Source: Chlorokybus atmophyticus (Eukaryota; Streptophyta; Chlorokybophyceae; Chlorokybales; Chlorokybaceae). Taken from it: 64,000 nt of DNA. Both the position numbers and the translations under genes were made by a program. The stretch covers positions 83,169 through 147,168 of the forward strand of contig RHPI01001292.1 in NCBI GenBank assembly GCA_009103225.1. The letters are read 5' to 3'. The notes below the pieces were generated by a model. The model searched no databases, was not told the origin of the DNA, and was given only the letters and a program-made list of their open reading frames with translations. Below, piece by piece: positions 30,871 to 43,300 of the stretch. Positions within the stretch are counted from its first letter, which is position 1. Each line of letters starts with the position of its first letter.

Positions 30871-33028
30871 TATGTACCGTGTTTAATGGTTAAACACGGT
30901 GTTGATAGAAGGTACTGACCTGAGCACGTGTTACATGTTACGGATGTCGCAAATTGCTTGGTAAAAGTCCCTTTCCTACTTGCATTGTTTTAGCAAACCG
31001 TGGAAGCTTCGTGCACGGCCATTTATAGCAAAAGTAGTTGCCACACTTATATGCAATGCTTGATGCACGCGCACCACATCCACATTTGGATGTTCACAAT
31101 AGCGGCAATTATGGGGTAGTTGTGAGTTGATACACAAGCTTTGCACGCCTCTAGATCTGACCAACCTCAAGTTGACATAGCCACTCAGAGCTACAGTTTA
31201 AGACATTGGCTTAACAAGTTGTGTGATCATATGTTTTGCATTCAATGTACAACGCTGCGGCAGGTTGTACGGTGTCCAAGCAAAGTATATGTACCATACG
31301 ATTTACAACAAGGTTCGCGCATTGCGTGGAGCATGAGTCCCATTCCCGCCATTTCATGTTGCCTTGCCTGATTTAGTGTTTGCTTGTGCTATGTGCTTGT
31401 CACGTCCAAAGGACTAGCTTAAGTCACTCTTACTTTCGTACTTATCTGGCCAAAATCCTCACTTGGTACTTCTTACTAACGGTAAGAAGGACTAAGTGAT
31501 TTCGTATAGTCATAGTATGTGTAGCACCTGGCATATGTGCTCATAAGGTCGATTCTTATGCACTCACTGTATAAGGACATATCAGCTACAAGGCATTGTC
31601 TATAGTAAGTACATGACTGATCAGTGTCAAGCGCAAAGTTGCTCAGGTCGCAAAAGTGTTGCCTATGTTGATGTTTCCGAGGGTGGACAAGGTCAGCCTA
31701 TGCTGAGTGGGCAGCGCATAGGTGGCATCCAATGCCTTGTTGGCCTCAGGCACCCGATGTACCAGATCAGAGAGCAATGAGTGGTAAAGCCAGATGTGAC
31801 TACCATCATGTGGTGGTGAGGAGTTATTAGCCTAGCAAGATTACTTATGTGTGGGGAGCTTGGATGAAGCTACTGAAGGGGCTCTCTCCATTTACTCCCC
31901 TATGGGTTGTTGCTAGGTTTGTGAGATTTGTGCGTATTACCGTCATTATTCAATGCCTCTTAAGTCGCTTGGTTGTAGTTTCAAGTTCACATGCAGGCAA
32001 TTTCAACCTTAATGTGGAGTCGCCGCTAGCAGCACTGCCCACGCCGGGCAGTTGCTGACAGTGGCGCTGTTATTTTTGGTGGGCTGCTGTGCAAGCTATG
32101 GTCGCTTTCCTTGCTGCAGCCGTTGCCTACATTTCGTGCATGATCGCTGGTGTTTTCCGTTTGTTTGTTCAAACACTAAGTTGTTTGGGGCTTGCCCCAG
32201 CCCTTGGCACTGTGCATTGTTACTTGTCATGGTTATTGAGTATGTATACATCACTGCATACTTTTGTGCTTGGTTCGTTGTGCATATATACTTCAATAAC
32301 CGCAACGCATGCAACACTGAAAGTTACATATCCATTACCTATCAATTAAGATTCACACATGTTATACATAGCAATAGCTAGCAATATACAAACCACATCG
32401 GTTGAAAGTATAAAGCATACCGGACTTCAAAACACTTATCATTTACGTCTTGCCATTGCTGTCAACCGATTAATGCTTGAGGTTCACAAGGATATCTTGC
32501 TGCAAACGAGTATGAACAACGAATAAATCTTCATTGTGCATTACGCTGCATGTTACATGCAATAAGTTATATACATAGCGGTATACCCCTTTTATATACA
32601 ATGCTTCTTGATACAACCATACTGTAATGTATAGTGCATGATACTTTGTACACAACATGCATTGTTTGATGCCCATGAGTGGCAAGCTGAATATGCGCCA
32701 AAAAAAACCTGCATTGCGAGTTGCGAGCCATGAGATCGCAGCTACCTGCACAATAGCTTGATTTGCGTGGCTACCACAGTTTGTGGCTGCAACAGTTCAG
32801 AAGGTAAAAAAAACAGATTGACCACCATGGTAGGCAGCAGACATGTCAATGGCCGAAAGTGATGCAATAGCAGAGCTGTGCTTGCGTGCACGTGCAAGTG
32901 CCTTGGCGAAAACAAACCTAGCCTACAAACCTGCGCGTACTAAAGCATCCAAGAAGGTGTGGGGCGTCGCTTTTTTCTGCTATCTCTAGTGCTCTGCAAG
33001 GCATACAAAAAATGAGCTGGTGGACCCC
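30871..33028. other. intergenic stretch without recognised gene
   Basis: AT-richer sequence contains only short open frames. A hydrophobic 86-codon plus frame at 32089 has no recognisable similarity. The right-hand part probably holds the 3' UTR of the CPL-like gene. No tRNA, satellite or LTR pair was seen. Confidence 0.5.
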
Positions 33029-36000
33029 TTACAAACGTACCCTGACCACGGGCTTGAACCATGTGCAGATGGCGAGGGCATAACAAAGCACATGCACCAG
33101 CTAGACACGCTGACAAATGCCCACATAGGATAAACAGACTGCTCACCATGTATGGATCCGAAGCTGCTGCACCTCGGCCTCTGCCCCGACCTCTTCTAGA
33201 CACGCCGCCGCGGGCACTTGAGTGTCCTCCTCGATACGGATAGCGCTCAGGACTGCCTCTGCATAGGCAATATTGACTCATGCACATTGTCTACGGCCAG
33301 CAATCTGGCACGCAGCTGCATGACATATTGTACCGGTGATGGGCGTAGCCTGGTGGTGAACGTGCAGGTAGTTGTGGTGAAGGTTGAGATGACACGCCGA
33401 TACCATACATTCGGAGTGCCTCTATGGCTGCCTGTAAGCAGTGCAACAGCGAATAATCTGAACCAAGCATACAAGGATGGCATGACAGAACGATCACAAA
33501 GCACGAATACTTCATGTAGGGCCATGTAACGGGCCATGTAGAAAATTGAATCACCTGCGCTTCTGCCTCTTGTCTGGTATCACCTTCACCATAGCCGAAC
33601 ACGCGGCCACCAACATGAACCTATCAAGCGATACATGTTAGCTGTGGTTTACCTGCAGAGGTTACACCCCAGCTCGTGGTAAATTGCACGACAAGGTTGT
33701 TATAAACACAACACTGGTGCAGAGTGCCGCCCCTAATGTGGAGATTACCTCCACAACGTAACCTCTGCTGCCGACTTCGCTCGACAAGTCATGATATTCA
33801 ATAGTATCCGAACCCCTTTGCAATGCCTGCGGATGCGCATGAAGGCAGCTAAGACAAGTACATACATACATTTTTTTGCATTAAAGGCTGTCAAGCTGAC
33901 ACCATGCAGACACAACAGTGCAGGGCCAGTAGGAGATTGCTGACCCGCATGCAGCGAGAGATAGTTGACCCACATCCAACTAAACTAACATACCAAGATT
34001 GCAAGCACGCCCTTCGGGTCCGCGATGCCTGTTGGACTCGTTGGGCCGCTGACCGGTGAAGGCGGACCGGCGGGTGTCAACACTTGCTGCGCCGGTGTGC
34101 GATCCCTTGCTGTGAGGCAAGACAATATGACCGTCAGGTGTTGTGTCATACAGTATTGCCAACAGAACAGACAGCGCGGCAAGCCCGCAGCAGGAATGCA
34201 ACGTACAAACCGCACCGCTCAGTGTGTCAAGAGCGCGCGAAGCAGCGAGCTGCTTGGCCTCTTCTTTTGTGGGCGCAAAGCCGGCACCCAGCAGTTCAGA
34301 ATTCATCAAAACCTGCAGCAACGAGATGCGCTGTTTTTCACACACTGAACCAACCACGATTGACTGGTGCTCATCGCACCTGAACTTGCAAATTCACTAC
34401 ATGTGCCACGCACCTCACAGCCGTATCTTGTCCCTGATGTCGATGGGCCAGGCTTCACGAGCGAGTCGTAAACCACCTATTGATATTAAAACAACTTAAG
34501 ACACCCTGAGCAAAACGCCTTACCCGCACAAGTGTCCATCCTTACCATTGCGTTGCGATCGGCGGCATAGTCATTGAGCATGGCTACAAAGTTCCGTGGG
34601 CTTCCCACACTTGTGGGCTGCCGAGAAGGGAACTCTGCACCCAAGCGTGTCGCGTGTTGTCTTGTAGGGCCGGGGGGAGTGTCTGTGGGAGGCAGCAAAG
34701 GCAACAATCGCGACGAAGGCTGTTGCGCCGGCTGCTCTGCTGAGCTTAGAGCCGGCGGCATGTTGTCCATTGTGCCATTGGCTGGACCTGGGTGGTCGTC
34801 TTCATCATCTGCAACAGCCATGCGGATGTTGGGTACGCACACATGTTGGGTGGTTGATGCATGTTAGCATTCAAGACACACACAACCACACCAGAAAATG
34901 GCTCTAGGTTCAAGTCGAATGCCATGGCAGGGCGTGACAGAGGGGCATTCCCGTTGGATGCTGCTGAACGCACACGCAAGCAACGAGTCAGCATGCGGAT
35001 TTCCAAGGTTGAAACCCACCAAACAAATGCAACGGAGAACCCACTCAAGTGACTTACCTGGAAGGGCTGGAAGAAGTGCCTCTGGCTGAGGCTTTGTTTC
35101 CTCAATCTGAGCAGAAGGAGGAGGAGGAGAGGGAGGAGGAGGCTCTTCAATGACCATAGGCTGCCAGCGTACGAGGTGGTCAGTTCTTAAGACTCGCTTA
35201 TACGTCAACTCAGGCCTACAATTACAGTTCATATAGAGAAGCCACCTGTGCATCCGCTGGCTGCGTCTCTGTTGAGGATATCGACCGGCTCAACCTCCCC
35301 TGCGAACGGGACTCCGTCTCCGGCTCACTCGCATCACCGGCCTGCCCTGCAGGGCCATCTTGCTTCACGATATGTATGTCCTGCTCATACACTCACACCT
35401 GTGAGCGCATATTGCTAGAACCCACACGGCATTGCGGCCTCCTTGTGAAACCGTCGCATAACATGCATGAAAGGGTTGAGTACCCGCCATTGCAGGAACT
35501 CTGTGCAGCTGGGCTGCCGGGGGAGGGTGTCTGGTTGATCATCAGCAAACACTTTGCCCAGCTCGGCGGGCAGCTTCTCGTCCACATCCCTGTAGGTTGA
35601 GCGGATGCGTTACCATTCCAACAGTCACACTGTATGCCAGCCTTGGCAAACATGTCACTATCCACACTCCCATTGTTTGCTAAGCTCAGTGCATTACCTG
35701 AAGAAAAAATTCCTCACATTGCACAGAACATTGCGCATCAGGACAGTCGCTGCATTCTCTTCAGTAACCTGCACGCGTGTCCACGTGGTTATCAACTGCC
35801 AGACCAACCTATATGCTATTGTCACTGTCTTAACAACAAGCAAAAAGCCAACTGAGCAAAGAAACGAACTTCGGCATCTGGGTTGGCATATGGCTGATAC
35901 GGAGGAGCTGCGTAGATGTTGGGGTGATCCTTCTCCTCCCACAAGTTGGGACGGTCATCGAGCACAACAGTCCATGCAGGATGACACCAATGGTCAAGGC

Positions 36001-38459
36001 TCTTGAAGACGTTCCGTAGCGACTTCTTGGTATCTGTGTCACAACCGAATCACATGGTTACAAATCTGCGGTCTCTTAACAACCGCGCGCCAACTCAGTG
36101 CTATGCCAGCTTTGAGCTTTGCGCCGAAGCAAGCAGCTTCTTGCCATGCTTTCGCAAGCGCAATCCAATCATCGACAGCTGGCGCAGAGTAGAAAACAGT
36201 GTCACCCAATTGAAAGGTGTCACACCCCACCGCACCCCGCACAAGGGGTCGGATGTTCTGCCTGGGAGCCTGCACTCATGATGCAGCATGTATGATGTAA
36301 AACCCACTTCAGCAACGCGTAAAAGTGTTGCTGTTGGCTAAAGAAACACAGCCACATTCACATGAGCCTTGCCTGATTTGGTGCAGACAACGCGTTCCTG
36401 CTGCGCCGCAATTTCGATGAGCTCGGCATTCGGGTCCAAAAGTCGCCAGACTTCGTGCGCGTATCTGTGCTCCGCAAGTGTGCACACCCACACGTCGTAT
36501 CGCCTCCGCCCTTGCGAACCCGCGAGATAGCGCCTCACGACTTCCCAGAAGGGCCGCACGTGCATAAGCATGCTGGTACCGCGGTCCTGATGTTGCGCAT
36601 GCACATTGTGTAAGTGACGGCCCAACGCAACCGTCACAACGCGTGTGAAACCTTGCTAGGCTCACCTCTGGCTCAATTCTGGTCAGCACTGCAGTGCCAT
36701 CAGGGATGCGAATGACCGGGCGTGTGAAGGTCTGCCCGCCGTTGTGAGCACCGCCCTGCACAACCTCCCTGACCGCACGCAGCTTGCGTCCTTCTAAAGT
36801 GACAGTGTCAGTGTCTCTGTACTGTTGCAGCAGGAGGCGGTCTGCCTTCAGCCTCTCCAACTCAGCTTGCCAGCCCGCAACTCGCGATGACTGGCTGTAC
36901 TCCGCAATGCGCCGCTGCGAGCACACACAAGTGTGCCCGTCACCACATGCACATATGCATATGCGTGCATACACGCACACACACGCATGAGTAGTCTGCA
37001 CCATGACCAGTAGCATTGTTGAACACAGCGTGAGGAGTGCTCACCTGTACCGCCTCGATCTTGTCGTCAAAAGACTTCGTCGAGTTTGCAACCACAACAG
37101 TTTCATCCAAGTCCAGCACCAGCCCCATGCGGCGTTCGACAAGCATCTTGCAAGCCCTTTTGTACTCGCCTTTGCCGCACACAAAGCCCCAGAAAATGGG
37201 CGGCCCATTTGCAGCACGCGCTCGCACGGGCACAAGATGCAGCTCCAGCCCACTCTGCAGCTCAACAATGGCCGTCTGCACAAAGATAGAGCTTAATCAG
37301 CAAGCAAGCATGGTTTCAACGGACTCTAGGTGCTGGTCAGTATAGTTTGTGTGACAGCTGCACAGCTGGCCTGTCACAGACCGTGAGGCTAACACACAAC
37401 GCTGCTAGTAAACCGCATTGCATGCAGTCAGCATGCTGGTAAGCCCGGGCTGACTGCCAGCAATGCTGTTTGCCAGCAGCTGTGAAACAAGCTTATGGGT
37501 GACTGATCTCAACAGCAATGAGTGCATTAGTGTACAGGTGTGTGTGTCAGTTAATGAGCTTGCCGTCAGCACTACCAACTGCAAGCTCAACGTAATGGTA
37601 AACAACAGCTTGGTTGTTAGGGGTAACTAGCTGTTGCTGGTTTGCGGCCGCCAACCAAGCTGCGGCTGCATGCTGGTAGCTGAGCTGAGCTGAGTTTCAG
37701 CCAGCTGTTAGGGTTCTCTGGCTCAATGGCCATCCAAACTGTTGAGAATTATGCGGTGTTTGACTGCGCCTTTGCCAGCAGCAGTAGCGCTAGCCAGCTG
37801 TCACTCGGACGGGCCAATCTCTCGCATAGGAGCCTATTCATGCCGTTATCGGCACATTGCTGGAACAGCTGGCAGCCAAGGCCTCCGCTGCTGTGCTGAT
37901 GTGATGGGCCAGCAGCTTTGCCGCTGTGTTGGTTGGATGGGTTATGGCAACAGCCGCTAGCTGCGCATGCTTGCCGGCTGCTGTTCAAGCTGCTTAAGCA
38001 GCGCGCTTGGCAGCTGTTGTCGTTGTTGTTGTAGTGGTAATTGTTGCTGCTGGTGTAACTGTCGTTATGAAGTGTGGAATAGAGTTTGGAAGTGGTGGTA
38101 TGCTTGCCGACCTGAGCGTTGTTCAGGCAGAAGTTGTGGAACTTCTGCACCTCGGCGTGGTTGAGCTTGTCTCTGTCGGGGTCGCCGGCTGGCGTGACGT
38201 CGAGGACGGGCCCGCCGCGGGAGATGATATGCAGGATGATGATGGGGTGGAGCCTGGACGGCGGGGCGCTGAGCTCCGCCACCTTCATCTGCCGCTCAAG
38301 CTGCCTCTCAAGCTTGCCCCACGGCAGCAGGATGTTGGCTGCTGCTGCTGAGGCCGATGAGGCGGGCGGGCGAGGCGACACCTTCACAGAGGCCGTCCTC
38401 TTGTCCAGGATCTGCATGAGAGTATTTAGGGGCTCCGACGGCTCCTCCTCCGCCTCCAT
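33029..38459 (-). CDS. CPL1: CPL1/CPL2-like RNA polymerase II CTD phosphatase with two dsRNA-binding domains
   Basis: About 18 exons join in phase: 38459-38112, 37275-37045, 36914-36666, 36586-36373, 36033-35870, 35768-35698, 35589-35484, 35380-35246, 35160-35058, 34808-34546, 34476-34414, 34312-34216, 34109-33994, 33826-33749, 33620-33555, 33431-33334, 33258-33147 and a small last exon to 33029. They give about 845 aa; Arabidopsis CPL1 is 967. The protein dephosphorylates the Pol II CTD in the nucleus. Seen: FCP1-type acid-phosphatase motif LVLDLDETVVVAN (Asp171, Asp173), VRPFWEVVRRYLAG and YDVWVCTLAEHRYAHEVWRL, then WTVVLDDRPNLWEEKDHPN (DD near 373-374). A Pro/Glu-rich linker follows, then dsRBD1 (about 610-680; APTKEEAKQLAASRALDTLS), dsRBD2 (about 713-800; VFGYGEGDTRQEAEAQ) and an RG-rich tail. 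Exon 4 ends in a GC donor. Exon 7's end and the final 8 codons are the least certain parts. Confidence 0.93.
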
Positions 38460-39748
38460 GGCGACAAACACGAGGTCGAGGACGAGGATAAGGACGAGGG
38501 CGTGAAGGAGGCAGACAAACAGTGGCTGCGCGGCTACGTGTAAACTCCAGCTCAACCTCAGTGGTGAAATCAGCTGGCTAGGCAGGGGCAAGCGTCAGCT
38601 TAAGCTTCGGCGCGAGAGTCGCCGCCGCCATATCATATGTTGACAGTGACCGCGCGAGGCGTTGGCGTCGTTTGTTTCAGTGGGCGTGAGTGCGCGCCTT
38701 TTGCATCGTGGTTGGGAGCCCCTTTCTGCGGAGTTTGCCGTGCCGTTGATTGGTGGCAGCAGCGTGGAATTCCGGTAGTGTGTGCGCCTAATGAGCCGAT
38801 GTCTTATTTATGTCATGAATTGTGACTATTGGTACCAACATCCTTAACACACTGCGTTATGATGCAAATGACAGCAATAACATCCATGTATAAGAAACAC
38901 TTAATGCTGATTACTCATAATGCGTGTGATATGCAGCAAGTCTGTTGCCGTTGAACTATTACTGACGATTAATGCTGTTACGGCAAACAAGCATTATAAT
39001 TCATAGGGACGCAATAACATCAGATCCAAATTTGGCTGATTGCATAACATATTTGATATGGGTTCAGCAACGGTACTAGAAGGATGTCCAATCAATGCAA
39101 ATGCTCTGCTTCATTTGCACTATGTGCCAACAATATTGCGAGTTGCTGTATGGTTCATCATATTCCCATGTTGACTGGAACGATAGCTTGATGCACTTGC
39201 ACTGTGAATACAACATTGTAAGTAGGGCAGGGTGTATGAGCTTTTCAATGAGTTGGATGTTGGAGCGCACGCAACATCTAGGCACACAGCAAGCAAGCGG
39301 AACCTTTAACAAGCAAGCAAGTAAGCAAACACGCATAAGGGCAGGGGCACAACCAGGTAAGTGCTCCACCAAAATTTGTGCCGTGGGCGAGGACGAGGGC
39401 TGAGGGCGGGGCAGCAAGGCAAGCAAGCATTTAGGCAGTAGACAACTTGAGGCAACGAGAGATAAGTGTTAAGGAGGTGGGCCCGCAAGTGTATATGCTG
39501 TTCAGTGTAATATATAAATATATAGATATATACACTAATTAGCATATAAAACAACCGTAACCATGTGCAGTATGTTGCATAGTCACACATTGCCACATGC
39601 CCACAAAATCCATAAGCTCATCATTACGTGCGGTGGCATGCCAGCACTGGGTTCAACTTTAGTCTAACTATAACTACTATACCACCCACCCCATTAATCA
39701 TTGAGGCATGCATAATCATACTATCAGCAGCACACAAGTAGGAGCACG

Positions 39749-39751
<3 letters not shown>
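38460..39751. other. intergenic region upstream of the CPL-like gene
   Basis: No supportable gene. An in-frame upstream Met at 38591 could extend the CPL-like protein by 44 residues, but MEAEEEPSEP at 38459 is the more natural start. The stretch should contain the promoter of the CPL-like gene; no core motif stood out. Confidence 0.4.
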
Positions 39752-39828
<77 letters not shown>

Positions 39829-40050
39829 CTCGCTCTCGCTCTCGCTCTCGCTCTCGCTCTCGCTCTCGCTCTCGCTCGCGCTCGCGCTCGCGCTCTCGCT
39901 CTCGCTCGCGCTCTCGCTCGCGCTCTCGCTCGCGCTCGCGCTCGCGCTCGCGCTCTCGCGCTCTCGCGCTCTCGCGCTCGCTCTCGCTCTCTCTCGCTCT
40001 CGCTCTCGCTCTCTCTCGCTCTCTCGCTCTCTCGCTCTCGCTCTCGCTCT
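39752..40050. repeat. 300-bp (CT)n / (CTCTCG)n / (CTCGCG)n microsatellite
   Basis: About 75 bp of pure CT is followed by CTCTCG hexamers, then mixed CTCGCG and CTCTCG units, then CTCTCT/CTCTCG again, all on one strand. Strict purine/pyrimidine strand asymmetry in the left part gives H-DNA (triplex) potential. It lies between the 3' end of SCC2 and the CPL-like gene. Open frames through it read as Ser-Arg, Arg-Ala or Arg-Glu dipeptide repeats and are artefacts. Confidence 0.97.
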
Positions 40051-40308
40051 GCAGCAAAGACAAACAACGGCAAGCACATGGGCTGGCCACCAATGAAGCC
40101 CCCAGCAAACCAACATAATCAACAACAATATGACATGGTGAGCTGGTTCGATGGGCATGCGGCAATGAACTCGTGGCATTTGACATCACCAGGCGCACGT
40201 TGCATTACCATTGGAACTCACTCGCAATGAGCCTGCGGCCATTGCGACCATCAAGGCAATGGTGCCCACCTAGGCAAAGGTGCTTGGCCACTTATGCACT
40301 AATGTGCG

Positions 40309-40313
40309 TTACA
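40309..40313 (-). terminator. candidate TGTAA polyadenylation signal of SCC2
   Basis: TGTAA on the minus strand, 13 bp after the SCC2 stop. It would give a very short 3' UTR, so a more distal signal is also possible. Confidence 0.25.
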
Positions 40314-40325
40314 GCTATACTCTCA

Positions 40326-43300
40326 CTACAGTGTTAGCTTCCTTTTTCTGGGCTTGACAGCGCCAGTCCGTTCCCTATCAGCGCCCTCAGGCATTGCATC
40401 ATCGCTGGACCCATTTACAGTGAGACTGCGGCTGTGCGGCTTCTTGCGACCAGAGTTTGGTGTCTGCCTGATCTGCTTGCGAACAGGTGCTGCACCGACA
40501 CCATTGGGATTCGGTGCTGCTGAGCCTTTTTCTTTGCGCTTTGCTGGTGCCAGGTTAAAGTCGTTAATCGCATCTTCCTTCATGAGTTGCTTGAAAACCT
40601 GGAGAGTGGTAGTAAAATCAGCTGGCTGTTGAGATCACGATTAATGTACCTGTCAATCTGATCTGTACCTGATGGCGCTGTCGGTAGAACTCAAAGCTAG
40701 AAGTATCTCCTGTCAATGGCAATTGACTAGTATCAAATGCTCTTTGCTGATGAAAACTGGTGACTGTTTCGCCTGGCCGCATTGCTTCACTCGGTGAATA
40801 TTGCTGTATGATACCACAGCAGGTTAGCTGCCAACCAATTTGTCCCATCTGCATCAGCAATGCAATCGAGACACCAAACTGCCACATACACCAGCATCAA
40901 TTTCACTAAAGCATTATGAAGAACTCCTTCCTGCAGGCAACAGCGAAGGTAATACTCGTCTGCATACCTGGCACCGGCCGTCAGTCAGGCCATAACAAAT
41001 CTTGATGTGCTGCTTGAGCAAAAGCAGCAGGGAGAGTGCTACGACATGGTCGCAATCTCTCTGTGTGGCAGTGCACAGGATCAGCAAGTTATATCACAAC
41101 TGTTGACCAATTGCAGGACCCTATGACGTAGTACATACGCAATAGACACATGCAATAGTGCAAACACAAACACACGACCTCCCTTTCATCCACGTGTGCA
41201 GCCATCGGAGTAACAACACCACTGCCACTTACTTGAACCTGAGGCGGCAATGGTATACGGGAGTTGCCAGTGCTGCCATTGTGAACTGGCGCTTCGTGTT
41301 CGGATTTGCCAAAAAACATCTTCAACGAGGACAGCAAGCTGCTGCCTTTGAGCGTGACAATGCGGTTGATGGTGTAGACTATGTACAGGGGTTCATCAAG
41401 AAGAGTGAAAGGCAGAAAGGCTGCAATGCTGACAAGATACCTGCACATGCAAGGTGTTCGACATAAGACGTTGCCTGAACATTTGCCAAGGCGGGGCACA
41501 TGAGCACAGGATGCATAACGGCCAACTCACAGAGCAAAAATGAGCCCGCCATTGTTTTGGCTGGGAGGTTCTTCAAACTTCTGAAGCAGCGCTGAGATGA
41601 ACTTGTTTCTTGATGCTCGCGATACACGCATTAGTTTGTACAAACGTGAAAAGCCCTCTTTCAACTCAAGGGTCATGGGGATCTGCGCCGGCTCATGTAC
41701 AGCCTGTCCGTTGGCTTGTGCACACAGTGCTCGGCACAAACCAAATGATAACTGAAGCCCATCCCCAAGCTGCGCTTCCAAGAAGGTTGGGTATCTGCGT
41801 CAAGTTGCAATAAAGAGAGGGCTCAGCCACAGCCTTGCATAGTCACAGGCGAGTTGACTTACTTCTCGTGCAACTTCTCCAATATGTGGTGTGCTGACTT
41901 GCGGATCTGCTCCTCAGGATCAACCACCAGTGAAACTAATCGCGAAATGCATGTCATTGGGTGTACCAAGCCTTGACGCAGCACAAGCTCAACCACCTTC
42001 AACGCCATACTCCGCACGTCCACCACGCAATGGGTAAGGGCCTGGAGTATGTACTGCCAATACAGCTGCCACAGAGTCCAGTAAGCCCCAGGAACAAGGT
42101 CACAGCAATCTGTGGCATGTCTCACATATGGTGGAAGTGCAGTAACCGACCTGCACAACACCGCTGCTGGCACTGGTGTCCCCAGCTCCTGCAGCGACCA
42201 GAAGTGCTTCATCCGTAGGAGCTTTTCTGATGGACTTGCTCTTGCTTTTTTCCTCAGCAAGGTCGATAGCACCTCCCATGCGTGCCTCATCTTCCTGCAA
42301 GAAGTCGCAAAAGTTTCGCAGCATCTGTGTCTTCAGGCGCGGGTCGCTGCCTTCATCAATTTTTGCGACAACTAGCTTTTCAATACTCGGCAACAGAAGC
42401 AGCTTGGGACGTGCAATCATGATGAAGCCACAGCCTTGCAGTGCACGCTGCTGAATGTCGAACTCTCCTAGCAGCATGTAGTGTTGGTAGACTTGCAGGA
42501 CCTGCTCGATGCTTACGCCATTCTCCACGGTTGATGCAGCAGCATCAATGGCATCAGCGTAGTACCGGCAGAAATGCCCCAAGACAAAAAGGCTGCGTAG
42601 TACGTGCGCCTTGAGAGTTGCATTGAGTGCAGCGCTTTGCCCATCATGAAGCACGCCGTAAAATCGTTGGGATAAACCTAGCACTGGAGCAGAAGGAATG
42701 GCTTCCAACTTTGCCAGCGTGCAAAGGCATTTTACAGCAGCGTGAACAGTAAACAGATACGACTGCCGAAGAATCAGTGTGCGCAGCGCCTGTGCCACCC
42801 CTTCAGCTAAGGCTGCTGGCGGCCGCTGAACCAGAGGAAATACAGCGTCCAGGACGGAAATCAAGCTTTGCAACAGCTGTGCCGCTTCCTTCGTAGTGGC
42901 AGTGCTCTTCAGATATGGTAGAAGCGTGCTGGCGTACTGGCAGGGGTCTCTCTCAGGCACGCACAATGATGGGTCTGCTGCACAAAACGCATGCAGTGCA
43001 GACATATACGGAAGCATCCTGGCCTCAACACCTTCCGTTGAGTTCTCTTCCACCTTGAGGATGAGCTCAATCAGGCAGGCACACATTCTCTCGCATCGCT
43101 GCCGCACCGGACTTGAGGAAGTGGTGTCGCTCGCACTCTTGTCAAGTGCCAATGACCGGCTGATCACAGAGACAAGTGGTGCGTTGGTGGGCAGACCGCT
43201 TAGCACAGCAACTAACTGTTGTGTTTTTTGCTCCAGCACTCGTGCGGCAGCTAGGTTGCTTGCAATGTTCGAGGCAGAATTTGCATTCAGGTCTGGTTGG

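Noticed and set aside
32089-32349. 86-codon hydrophobic plus-strand frame
   Set aside because: Predicted membrane character alone is not enough; there is no similarity I recognise and no flanking gene structure.
37749-38111. C-terminal part of the 280-codon minus frame after CPL exon 1
   Set aside because: Homology to CPL1 stops at NNAQ and resumes at exon 2 (TAIVELQSG); the remainder is intron that happens to stay open.
39624-40198. Long open frames (Ser-Arg, Arg-Ala and Arg-Glu dipeptide repeats) on both strands
   Set aside because: They are translations of the CT/CTCTCG microsatellite; every frame stays open and there is no splice or start context.
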